Positions 6,586 through 13,300 of a DNA stretch of 13,300 nucleotides are shown one piece after another. A program made the translations under genes and the position numbers. Each line of letters opens with the position of its first letter. The stretch's first letter is position 1. The DNA comes from Bacteroidales bacterium (GTDB lineage: Bacteria > Bacteroidota > Bacteroidia > Bacteroidales > UBA7960). The notes under the pieces are model-generated. The model searched no databases and was not told the origin of the DNA. It was given only the letters and a program-made list of their open reading frames with translations. The DNA lies in the NCBI GenBank assembly GCA_003555385.1, contig PWHO01000250.1:1-13300 (forward strand), read 5' to 3'.

Positions 6586-7842
6586 TTACCTTAGTTTCAG
6601 GGTGATGACTGAAAATAACGCCAGCATGATCCCGATGATAAAAAAGCGTTGTACAATTTTTGCCTCATGAAGGCCTTTCATTTGATAGTGGTGGTGAAGG
6701 GGGGCCATTTTAAAAATTCGCCGCCCCTCCCCGAAGCGTTTTTTGGTAAACTTGAACCAGGTGACCTGCAGGATCACAGAGAGGCTTTCCATGAAAAAAA
6801 CACCGCATAGTATGGGAATGAGGAGTTCCTTTCTGATCACGATGGCAAATACGGCAATGATTCCACCCAGTGCCAGGCTTCCGGTGTCGCCCATGAAAAC
6901 CTGTGCGGGATATGAGTTGTACCAGAGAAAACCTACGCAGGCACCGGCAAAAGCGGCGATAAAGACCACCAGCTCCCCGGTATGGGGGATATACATGATA
7001 TTCAGGTAATCTGCGAATACCATATTGCCCGATACATAGGCCAGCGCCCCTAATGTGGCACCTATGATCGCCGAATTTCCCGTAGCCAGCCCATCCAGCC
7101 CGTCCGTGATATTTGCTCCGTTAGATACCGCGGTGATTATAAGTATCACTATGGGTATGAAAATCAGGAAAGCCCAGCGTTCATAACCGGGGCCCAAAAA
7201 CCTCAGCAATACGGAATAGTCGAACTCATTGTCTTTTAAAAAAGGAATGGTGGTTTTGGTCGACTTGACCGATTCAACCGGGAAGGGGGAGTCCGGATCG
7301 GCCACTCCTTCAATTTCCAGGATTTCACTTGTGCTGATAAATTCAAGCGGGGTATCCGGTTTTTCCCGGATTACCACTCCGTCATGAAAGTAGAGTGTGG
7401 CCCCCACAATAATGCCAAGGGTAATCTGCCCCAGGATCTTGAACTTTCCGTGCAATCCTTTTTTGTCTTTTTTAAATACTTTGATGTAATCGTCAATGAA
7501 ACCGATTGCTCCCAGCCATATGGTGGAAATCAGCATCAGTACAATATAAATATTGTTCAGCCTGGCAAAAAGCAGGGTGGGGATTACAATGGCAGCGATG
7601 ATGATCAGCCCGCCCATGGTGGGAGTGCCTTCTTTGCTCATCTGTCCTTCCAGCCCGAGGTCTCTCACACTTTCCCCCACTTGTTTTTTTCTCAGGTATC
7701 GAATAATGTATTTTCCTGAGATCATTGTGATGAACAGGGAGAAAATAATGGCCATGCCGGCCCGGAAGGAAATGTATTGAAACACTCCGGTACCGGGGAG
7801 GTCATAGGCCTGATCCAGAAATTCAAACAATGGGTAGAGCAT
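6586..7842 (-). CDS. mraY: Phospho-N-acetylmuramoyl-pentapeptide transferase MraY
   Basis: MraY transfers phospho-MurNAc-pentapeptide from UDP to undecaprenyl phosphate, making lipid I in the inner membrane. The 418-residue polytopic protein shows GTPTMGG (72-78), the Mg-binding FIDDYIKVFKKDKKGL region (115-130), NGANITDGLDGLATG (241-255), FMGDTGSLALGG (316-327) and the PLHHHYQMKG motif (381-390). All catalytic aspartates are present. It is about 55 residues longer than the roughly 360-residue proteobacterial enzyme. The extra length lies in a polar segment at about 152-212, after the fourth hydrophobic helix, probably an enlarged extracytoplasmic loop; Bacteroidota MraY proteins typically have one. 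The start ATG lies 3 bp after the murE stop. The gene is intact up to its TAA, so the adjacent murD loss does not damage it. Confidence 0.97.
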   Translation of the reverse strand: MLYPLFEFLDQAYDLPGTGVFQYISFRAGMAIIFSLFITMISGKYIIRYLRKKQVGESVRDLGLEGQMSKEGTPTMGGLIIIAAIVIPTLLFARLNNIYIVLMLISTIWLGAIGFIDDYIKVFKKDKKGLHGKFKILGQITLGIIVGATLYFHDGVVIREKPDTPLEFISTSEILEIEGVADPDSPFPVESVKSTKTTIPFLKDNEFDYSVLLRFLGPGYERWAFLIFIPIVILIITAVSNGANITDGLDGLATGNSAIIGATLGALAYVSGNMVFADYLNIMYIPHTGELVVFIAAFAGACVGFLWYNSYPAQVFMGDTGSLALGGIIAVFAIVIRKELLIPILCGVFFMESLSVILQVTWFKFTKKRFGEGRRIFKMAPLHHHYQMKGLHEAKIVQRFFIIGIMLALFSVITLKLR

Positions 7843-7845
7843 GGG

Positions 7846-9315
7846 TTATCTGTTTAAAAATTCCTGTAACAACGCTTTGTCATCAAAGGGATGTTTAACC
7901 CCGTTGATTTCCTGATATTTTTCGTGGCCTTTGCCTGCCACGAGTATGATATCTCCTTCTCTGGCCATCACACAGGCCACGTTGATTGCTTCTTTTCTGC
8001 TGGTAATGGTGATATATTTTTTCTTCAAAACCGGGTCCGGTTCCAGTCCGGTGATCATGTCATTGATGATGGCTCCCGGATCTTCGGTTCTTGGATTGTC
8101 GCTTGTAAAAATGACCTGGTCACTGTAACCGGCAGCTATGGCTGCCATAGCCGGCCTTTTGGTTTTATCTCTGTCACCGCCGCACCCGATCACTGTAATA
8201 AGCTTTTCATGTCCTCCCCTGAGGTCTTTGATGTTTTCTAATACATTTTCGAGTGCATCGGGGGTATGTGCATAATCCACAATCCCGGTAATATTGTTTT
8301 TGTTTCTGAAATACTCAAACCTTCCTGCCGGTGCTTCACAGGCACTGATAGCTGTCAGCAGTTTTTCAGATTGTTTGCCGAGCATACGTCCTGCTCCGTA
8401 AACCGCGAGAATATTGTATGCATTGAAACGACCGGTCAGCTGACTCCAGACTTCCTGCTTTCCGATGCGCAGATGAAGGCCCTCAAAACTGTTTTCCAGA
8501 ATTTTTCCTTTAAAGTTGGCCATGGCACGCAGGCTGTAAGTTTTTACATCGGCCTTTGTGTTTTGTAATGCGATCATTCCGTTTTTATCGTCCAGGTTCG
8601 TCAGTGCAAAAGCGGAGTTGTCCAGCTTATTAAACAGCAACTGTTTTGCCCTGAGGTACTCTTTGAAGGTCTGGTGATAGTCCAGATGGTCGTGTGATAC
8701 ATTGGTGAAAATGGCACCGGTGAAAGAAAGGCCTTCCGTTCTTCTCTGGATCAACGCATGAGAGCTTACTTCCATGAATGCATATTCACAGCCAGCATCA
8801 ACCATTTGCCTGAGGAGTTTGTTGGTTGACAGAACATCCGGGGTTGTATACTTTGCATCTGATTCTGTGGTTCCCACCTTGTTGCTGATGGTTGAAATCA
8901 ATCCGCAAATATGCCCCAGCCGGGTGAATACCTCATGCAATAAGCGTACGGTAGTAGTTTTGCCGTTGGTTCCTGTAACACCTACCAGTATTAGCTTTTC
9001 TGACGGATGGTCATAAAAGTTGGCAGCTGCAGCAGCCATTCCATGTGTGGTGTCGGACACCCGGATATAACTGACCCCGGGAACCAGTTCTCCGGGCATG
9101 GTTTCACACATAATTGCTTTAGCTCCGGCTTTGATCGCATCCTGGATGTATTGATGACCATCTGTTGTCATCCCCCTGACGGCGATAAAAAGTGCTCCGG
9201 GGCTGACCATTCTGGAATCGGCGGTCACAGACAGAATAGCACAATGAGGAGTACCCCATGTTTCTTTTACTCCCGTGCGGTATAATATATCACTTAGCTG
9301 TTTCTCTGTTGCCAT
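7846..9315 (-). CDS. murE: UDP-MurNAc-tripeptide ligase MurE (meso-diaminopimelate type)
   Basis: MurE adds the third residue of the stem peptide to UDP-MurNAc-L-Ala-D-Glu in the cytoplasm. The 489-residue protein is full length with three domains. The N-terminal UDP-binding part includes VTADSRMVSPGALFIAVRG (30-48). The central ATPase part has the P-loop VTGTNGKTTT (113-122), MEVSSHAL (181-188), VSHDHLDYH (206-214) and the RAKQLLF motif with the probable carbamylated Lys224. The C-terminal domain has GRFEYF (331-336), VDYAHTPDAL (346-355) and GCGGDRDKTKRP. SDNPRTEDP (405-413) contains the DNPR motif typical of meso-diaminopimelate enzymes, as opposed to lysine-adding ones. The start lies 12 bp after the ftsI stop. 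The intact gene shows that loss in this cluster is confined to murD. Confidence 0.98.
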   Translation of the reverse strand: MATEKQLSDILYRTGVKETWGTPHCAILSVTADSRMVSPGALFIAVRGMTTDGHQYIQDAIKAGAKAIMCETMPGELVPGVSYIRVSDTTHGMAAAAANFYDHPSEKLILVGVTGTNGKTTTVRLLHEVFTRLGHICGLISTISNKVGTTESDAKYTTPDVLSTNKLLRQMVDAGCEYAFMEVSSHALIQRRTEGLSFTGAIFTNVSHDHLDYHQTFKEYLRAKQLLFNKLDNSAFALTNLDDKNGMIALQNTKADVKTYSLRAMANFKGKILENSFEGLHLRIGKQEVWSQLTGRFNAYNILAVYGAGRMLGKQSEKLLTAISACEAPAGRFEYFRNKNNITGIVDYAHTPDALENVLENIKDLRGGHEKLITVIGCGGDRDKTKRPAMAAIAAGYSDQVIFTSDNPRTEDPGAIINDMITGLEPDPVLKKKYITITSRKEAINVACVMAREGDIILVAGKGHEKYQEINGVKHPFDDKALLQEFLNR

Positions 9316-9327
9316 TGTCGTTGGTTG

Positions 9328-11433
9328 TTATGACAGTTCCAGGTAAATAATGTTTCCGGTATTGATTCTTCTGCCGGGGGGGATGCTTTGTCTTCTGACT
9401 ACACCCCTTCCGGTAAACCGGACCCTCAGGCCGGCATTTTCGAGCAAATAAATGGCGTCTTTCAGCCCCATCCCCACCACTTCAGGTACCAGGTTCTCTA
9501 TAAAGGTCCGATCTTCCAGCCTGATGGTATCTGCACTGATGGTAGCTCTGCCCCACTTACCTTCAGCGGTTTCCTCCGTGATGCGTGCATCAAACGAAGA
9601 GTAGATGGCCCGGAAGTCGTCCAGGTGTCCGTTTCGGAATCCGGGCAATGATGTCATCATCACTTCCTGCTCCAATTCCTGAGGCATGAAAAGTTGAGCA
9701 GCGAACATTTTATCTGCAATTTCTCTGAAAGCAGGTGCCGCAACCTGGCTTCCTGTATAAATAAACCCCCGGGGGTTGTTGATCATAACGATGCAACTGT
9801 AAACGGGGTTTTCTGCCGGGAAATATCCCGCAAATGAAGCCTGGTAGTGGGTGCCGGAAGGGCCTCTGTAACCCCGGCTGGTTTGTGCGATCTGTGCTGT
9901 TCCGGTTTTGCCGGCAATGGAGTAGGCCTCTGTCCGGATGTTGCTTGCAGTGCCGTTTTCAACAGCTCCGGCCAGCATTTCCCGGGCATGGCGAATTGTT
10001 TGGCTGCCAGCGATACTGCGTTTCATTACGGTTGGAGAAAACTCCTTTAGTGTCCGCCCGGCCTGGCGGATCTCCTTCACAAACATGGGCTTCATCATTC
10101 GGCCGTTATTTGCCACGGAATTGTACAATGTCAATGTTTGCAGCGGAGTCAATGATACTTCATAGCCGATGGCCATCCAGGGGAGGGAAAGGTTTGACCA
10201 TCCCTGGCTTCCAGGCTCACGAATGATGGGCTGGCCTTCACCGGAGATTTCCAGCCCGAGGGGTTCGTGCAATCCGAGTCGCCGGAGCTGATCCACAAAA
10301 CGTTCCGGATTATCCTTGTATGAATGGTAGATTATCTGCGATATGCCCACATTGGAGGAAAGGGCAAACGCTTCCCGGACCGGAATGTTGCCGTGGCCTT
10401 CCTCATTGACATCTCTCATGGTCCGGTTATAGTAGGTGATACTTCCACTGCCTGTATCTATGTAGTCATCCGGGCTGATCACGCCATCCTCCAGGGCAGC
10501 AATCACAGAAGCCAGTTTAAACGTGGAACCGGGTTCGGTGCTCTGGCCTACTGCAAAGTTGTAGGTTTCGTCGTAACGGGTTCCGGCAGAGTTCCTCTGA
10601 AGGTTTGAAATGGCTTTGATCTTTCCGGTTGCCACTTCCATCACCACCGCCGTGCCGTGGCTGGCGCTGTACCGTTCCAGCTGTTTCAGTAACGCCTTCT
10701 CGGTAATGTCCTGGATCTCCACGTTGATAGTGGTTATGAGGTCCTTGCCGTTTTGGGGGCGGATCTCATTCTGGTCACTGATTGGCATCCAGGTTCCGCC
10801 GCTTAGTCTTTGCATCAGCCTCTTACCCTGTATCCCTTCCAGGTATTCCCTGTAAGCACCTTCCAGCCCCACATATATCCCTTCACGTTCATAACCGATT
10901 GTTCGGGCTGCCATTGTCTGGTAGGGCATTTCGCGCCTTGTCCTTTCGTTCACAATAAAACCTCCTCCGAAGCGCCCCAGCCTGAACAGGGGAAACTGGC
11001 GCGCCTGCTGGAGTTGCGCCCAGCTTACATTACGTTTGACAAGGTAATACCGCTCCTGGTTTTGCCTGGCCCGAACCAAACCTGCGCGATACCGGGCTTC
11101 GGTGCGGTCGCCGAATAACCTGGAAAGCCGGAGAGCAAGGGAGTCCACATTGTTATAAAACAACTGATCGGAGGTGACTGTGCTGCTCAGGTCCATGCGA
11201 AGCTCGTAAACGGGTACGCTGGTGGCCAGCAGTCTGCCGTCATCCGCACAAATATCTCCTCTGGCAGCTTCAATACTTACGTAACGCATGGTGGAGGAAC
11301 GTGACAGTTTCTTCCAGTATTCGCCCTCAACGAGTTGTATGTAAAGAATCTTGCCGGTAATCACCACGGCGATCATTGCCATAATAAAATAGATCAGGCG
11401 AATTCTCCACAGTATGTCGCTTTTTTGTTCCAC
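9328..11433 (-). CDS. ftsI: Septal class B penicillin-binding protein FtsI with C-terminal PASTA domain
   Basis: This is the septal transpeptidase that crosslinks glycan made by FtsW. The 701 residues comprise a short cytoplasmic N-terminus, one membrane anchor (about 11-35), and a PBP dimerisation or pedestal domain with RGDICADDGRLLATS (58-72). The transpeptidase domain holds the nucleophile motif STFK (303-306), SSN (359-361) and KTGTAQ (509-514). A PASTA domain closes the protein (about 647-701: NLVPEVVGMGLKDAIYLLE). PASTA-bearing FtsI is common in Bacteroidota; it could also be called PBP3 or SpoVD-like. The start is GTG at 11433, preceded by ACAGGATC. The resulting N-terminus, MEQKSDILWRIRLIYF, matches the family's KxDILWRxxLIY pattern. 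A nearby ATG at 11476 is out of frame. The gene is 45 bp from ftsL. Confidence 0.96.
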   Translation of the reverse strand: MEQKSDILWRIRLIYFIMAMIAVVITGKILYIQLVEGEYWKKLSRSSTMRYVSIEAARGDICADDGRLLATSVPVYELRMDLSSTVTSDQLFYNNVDSLALRLSRLFGDRTEARYRAGLVRARQNQERYYLVKRNVSWAQLQQARQFPLFRLGRFGGGFIVNERTRREMPYQTMAARTIGYEREGIYVGLEGAYREYLEGIQGKRLMQRLSGGTWMPISDQNEIRPQNGKDLITTINVEIQDITEKALLKQLERYSASHGTAVVMEVATGKIKAISNLQRNSAGTRYDETYNFAVGQSTEPGSTFKLASVIAALEDGVISPDDYIDTGSGSITYYNRTMRDVNEEGHGNIPVREAFALSSNVGISQIIYHSYKDNPERFVDQLRRLGLHEPLGLEISGEGQPIIREPGSQGWSNLSLPWMAIGYEVSLTPLQTLTLYNSVANNGRMMKPMFVKEIRQAGRTLKEFSPTVMKRSIAGSQTIRHAREMLAGAVENGTASNIRTEAYSIAGKTGTAQIAQTSRGYRGPSGTHYQASFAGYFPAENPVYSCIVMINNPRGFIYTGSQVAAPAFREIADKMFAAQLFMPQELEQEVMMTSLPGFRNGHLDDFRAIYSSFDARITEETAEGKWGRATISADTIRLEDRTFIENLVPEVVGMGLKDAIYLLENAGLRVRFTGRGVVRRQSIPPGRRINTGNIIYLELS

Positions 11434-11478
11434 GATCCTGTTTTTCCCGTAGCTGGTTTTTATTTTCTTTTTTCATTC

Positions 11479-11889
11479 TCAGTTACGTCCCAGAAGCCAA
11501 TCCATCAGGCTTTTGTCTTTATCCAGTTCATATACCGGCCTGGGTGGCTCATTGGGTTCAATGAATCCCCGGTTTCTTAACCTTCTGGAAATTTCCGAGC
11601 GGTTTGTCAGGTACATATACCCGGATTTGGTCTGAACGTAATTGATCCGCAGGGCGGTCATCTCTGTTTGCAACTGATTTACTTCTCTTGCTTTTTTTTC
11701 GGCATAGTATGCATTAAAAATCAGGAACAAGGCCAGCCCTGACAGGTAAAATATAAAAGGCAGCAGGGCCGGGGCGGATTTACCGGTTACTAAACTGCCG
11801 TCAAGCAGGCCGGCAAAAAAGCGGCCTGTCCGGCCATTTCCGGTTCCGACTTTTTCTTGTTGCTGTTTTTTGAATTTATTTTCTGTCAT
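11479..11889 (-). CDS. ftsL: FtsL-like cell division protein
   Basis: This 136-residue bitopic protein fits the FtsL-like family found between rsmH and ftsI in Bacteroidota. FtsL forms a coiled-coil complex that activates FtsW and FtsI. The basic, polar N-terminus (1-40) precedes one hydrophobic segment, ALLPFIFYLSGLALFLIFNA (41-60). A likely coiled-coil region follows at about 62-95 (YYAEKKAREVNQLQTEM onward). The tail includes TNRSEISRRLRNRGFIEP, the usual end of the coiled region. The frame can be read from a TTG at 11898, but the ATG at 11889 is chosen: it sits one base after the rsmH stop, with AAGG about 8 bases upstream. Sequence identity within this family is low, so the call rests on size, topology and position. 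Confidence 0.88.
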   Translation of the reverse strand: MTENKFKKQQQEKVGTGNGRTGRFFAGLLDGSLVTGKSAPALLPFIFYLSGLALFLIFNAYYAEKKAREVNQLQTEMTALRINYVQTKSGYMYLTNRSEISRRLRNRGFIEPNEPPRPVYELDKDKSLMDWLLGRN

Positions 11890-11890
11890 G

Positions 11891-12784
11891 TTAATCAACC
11901 TTTTCTGCTATCCTGAGTTTTGCACTCCTCGCCCTTGGGTTTTCGGTGATTTCCTCTTTATCTGCTGTTTGCATTTTTCCCACCGGTTCAAAGGGCCTGA
12001 TCACATTCCCAAAAAAGTCTTTTTCCAGTTTTCCGCTGAAATCGCCCGTTTTGATGAAATTTTTCACCAGTCGGTCTTCAAGGGAGTGGTAAGAAATTAC
12101 CACAAGCCTTCCCCCTTTTTTTAGTACCTCAGTGCTCTGTATTAGCAGTTCCTTCAAGGAATCCAGCTCCTGGTTGACTTCAATGCGAAGGGCCTGGAAA
12201 GCCTGGGCCAGGAATTTGTTCTCTCTTCCCCGGGGAGCCATCTTTTCCAGCAGGCTGGCAAGTTCTGCCGTCGTTTCCAGTGGGTTTTCCCGGCGGTAAT
12301 TTATGATGGCTGCGGCGATCCTGCGTGAGTTTTTCAGTTCACCATAGGTGTAAAACAACCCGGCAAGTTGCTTGTCATCATAGCTGTTGATGATATCTTT
12401 GGCACTTAACGCAGCCTGCCGGTTCATTCGCATGTCCAGCGGACCGTCCGATCTTGTGGAGAAACCCCTTGACGCCTGATCAAACTGGTATGATGAAACA
12501 CCAAGGTCAGCCAGAATGCCATCCACGGGAAGATGCCCGTGAAACTTCAGGATGTTTTTCATGTACCTGAAGTTGTGCTCAAAAAAAGTCAGCCTGGGAT
12601 CGTTATTGATGTTTCTCCGGGCATCTTCATCCTGGTCAAAAGCGATAAGCTTTCCTTTACCCAGCCGTTGCAGTATTTCGGCTGAATGGCTTCCGCCACC
12701 GTAAGTGGCGTCTACATACGTGCCACCGGAGACCATGGACAATCCGTCAATGGCAGCCTCCAGCATAACCGGACTATGATACAT
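11891..12784 (-). CDS. rsmH: 16S rRNA (cytosine-1402-N4)-methyltransferase RsmH
   Basis: RsmH (formerly MraW) methylates N4 of C1402 in the 16S rRNA P-site, using S-adenosylmethionine. The 297-residue protein shows the SAM-binding motif YVDATYGGGSHSAEIL (23-38), FDQDEDA (49-55), ILADLGVSSYQFD (90-102), RGFSTRSDGPLDMRM (106-120) and VISYHSLEDRLVKNF near the C-terminal third. It ends in the typical NPRARSAKLR segment. Length is normal. The frame is open to a GTG at 12790, but the ATG at 12784 is preferred: it gives the usual MYHSPVML N-terminus and has GGAGG five bases upstream. The start overlaps the end of mraZ by 11 bp. The gene is the conserved second member of dcw clusters. Confidence 0.97.
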   Translation of the reverse strand: MYHSPVMLEAAIDGLSMVSGGTYVDATYGGGSHSAEILQRLGKGKLIAFDQDEDARRNINNDPRLTFFEHNFRYMKNILKFHGHLPVDGILADLGVSSYQFDQASRGFSTRSDGPLDMRMNRQAALSAKDIINSYDDKQLAGLFYTYGELKNSRRIAAAIINYRRENPLETTAELASLLEKMAPRGRENKFLAQAFQALRIEVNQELDSLKELLIQSTEVLKKGGRLVVISYHSLEDRLVKNFIKTGDFSGKLEKDFFGNVIRPFEPVGKMQTADKEEITENPRARSAKLRIAEKVD

Positions 12785-13250
12785 CTTCACCTCCGGATGT
12801 TTGGTTAACCTTCCCCATCACTTCCTCTGCCAGTGAGGAAAAATCTTCAGGTTCACTGGCCAGCAAACTATCGTAAGCCTCTTTTGCCCAAATTTCTATG
12901 CGTCTGCCATATGCAAAAAGAACGATTTCCTTATGAATTTCCCCGTAGTCGATCAATGATCTGGGCAATAACAGCCTCCCGGCCGGATCAAGCCTGAGTT
13001 CTTTCGCCCCGCGAAAAAAGTAGCGAACGAACTCCCGGTTTTTTTTGTTATACAGGTTCAGTGAATTAACTTCACGTGAGATTTTCAACCATTCGCTCTC
13101 CGGGTAGAGCGTGAGGTTTGTTTCAAAGCCGCGGTTAACGACAAAACGCTCCTGGTCACCAGGTTCCAGCTGCTTTTTCAATCCCGAGGGAAGCATAAAG
13201 CGGCCTTTGGTGTCGATTCTGCAGTCAAATTCACCAAGGAGGTGTGTCAT
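12774..13250 (-). CDS. mraZ: Transcriptional regulator MraZ
   Basis: MraZ is the DNA-binding protein encoded first in dcw clusters. In studied bacteria it binds repeats upstream of its own gene and controls the operon. The 158-residue product contains two swapped-hairpin AbrB/SpoVT-like units: the first with CRIDTKGRFMLPSGLKKQL (10-28), the second with LRLDPAGRLLLPRSLIDYG (85-103). Each carries the family's DxxxR signature (D13-R17 and D88-R92). The frame extends upstream to a TTG at 13274, but the ATG at 13250 gives the standard MTHLLGEFDCRID opening and follows an A-rich stretch. The C-terminal 25 residues are acidic and overlap the rsmH start. Function as autoregulator here is inferred from the family. 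Confidence 0.95.
   Translation of the reverse strand: MTHLLGEFDCRIDTKGRFMLPSGLKKQLEPGDQERFVVNRGFETNLTLYPESEWLKISREVNSLNLYNKKNREFVRYFFRGAKELRLDPAGRLLLPRSLIDYGEIHKEIVLFAYGRRIEIWAKEAYDSLLASEPEDFSSLAEEVMGKVNQTSGGEDVS
12790..12794 (-). promoter_or_regulatory. Shine-Dalgarno-like GGAGG for rsmH
   Basis: GGAGG lies five bases before the rsmH ATG at 12784, ideal spacing, and decides in favour of that start over the GTG at 12790. Strong Shine-Dalgarno motifs are rare in Bacteroidota and this is the clearest in the window. It also lies inside mraZ codons for Ser-Gly-Gly, so it could be partly coincidental. Confidence 0.6.
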
Positions 13251-13300
13251 TTTTTCGCGCTTATCTGTTTTCAAAGTGTAAATATAGATATAAATTTACC
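13251..13300 (-). promoter_or_regulatory. AT-rich mraZ leader with possible operon promoter
   Basis: The 50 bases before mraZ are strongly AT-rich and contain no ORF. On the coding strand TACACTTTG at 13272-13280 resembles the Bacteroidota sigma -7 element (TAnnTTTG), but with one extra base of spacing. It lies about 20 bases before the start codon. The matching -33 element would fall at or beyond the window edge. This is the expected place for the dcw promoter and MraZ sites, but only a single weak motif is visible. Confidence 0.25.

Noticed and set aside
11330..11476. 49-codon frame starting at ATG 11476 between ftsL and ftsI, considered as an alternative FtsI start or a frameshift
   Set aside because: It is out of frame with FtsI and its basic product has no hydrophobic segment. 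The GTG at 11433 already gives the family-typical FtsI N-terminus, so no frameshift is needed.
13273..13278. AAAGTG upstream of mraZ, resembling the MraZ box described in Mycoplasma
   Set aside because: There is only one copy and it lies on the opposite strand, while MraZ sites are arrays of repeats. The window ends too soon to see more.

Overview
The window is a nearly complete division and cell wall (dcw) cluster from a bacterium of the phylum Bacteroidota, most likely class Bacteroidia. Four things support this: the gene order; the short FtsL-like protein; the long MraY with an extended loop; and the FtsI with a C-terminal PASTA domain. Starts preceded by A-rich sequence rather than Shine-Dalgarno motifs point the same way. 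All genes lie on the minus strand, so transcription runs from the right end of the window to the left end. No RNA genes, mobile elements, CRISPR arrays or convincing internal terminators were seen.

In transcription order the layout is mraZ (13250-12774), rsmH (12784-11891), ftsL-like (11889-11479), ftsI (11433-9328), murE (9315-7846), mraY (7842-6586), a truncated murD (6534-5986), ftsW (5941-4763), murG (4797-3616), murC (3619-2255), ftsQ (2255-1482), ftsA (1476-196) and the first 52 codons of ftsZ (157 to the window edge). Junctions are overlapping or only a few bases long almost everywhere, which is consistent with one operon and translational coupling. The largest gaps are 38-51 bp: mraY to murD, ftsL to ftsI, murD to ftsW, and ftsA to ftsZ. 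No stretch of more than 300 bases lacks a gene. murF and ddl are absent, which as far as I recall is usual for this phylum's cluster.

The products cover two linked jobs. MurC, MurD and MurE add L-Ala, D-Glu and the diamino acid to UDP-MurNAc. MraY and MurG then make lipids I and II on the inner membrane face. FtsW (glycosyltransferase) and FtsI (transpeptidase) polymerise and crosslink septal wall, scaffolded by FtsL and FtsQ and directed by the FtsA/FtsZ ring. MraZ is the regulator and RsmH is a 16S rRNA methyltransferase.

The main anomaly is murD. Only the C-terminal domain (182 codons) is present. The UDP-binding domain and the ATP-binding central domain, roughly 260 residues, are missing, although every neighbour is intact. 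The short interval before the fragment looks like a deletion scar. It closely resembles the start region of murC and could encode a residual N-terminal beta strand in another frame. MurD is normally essential, so this is either a real deletion compensated elsewhere or an assembly or strain-mixture artefact. The rest of the window is an ordinary, well-preserved dcw cluster.
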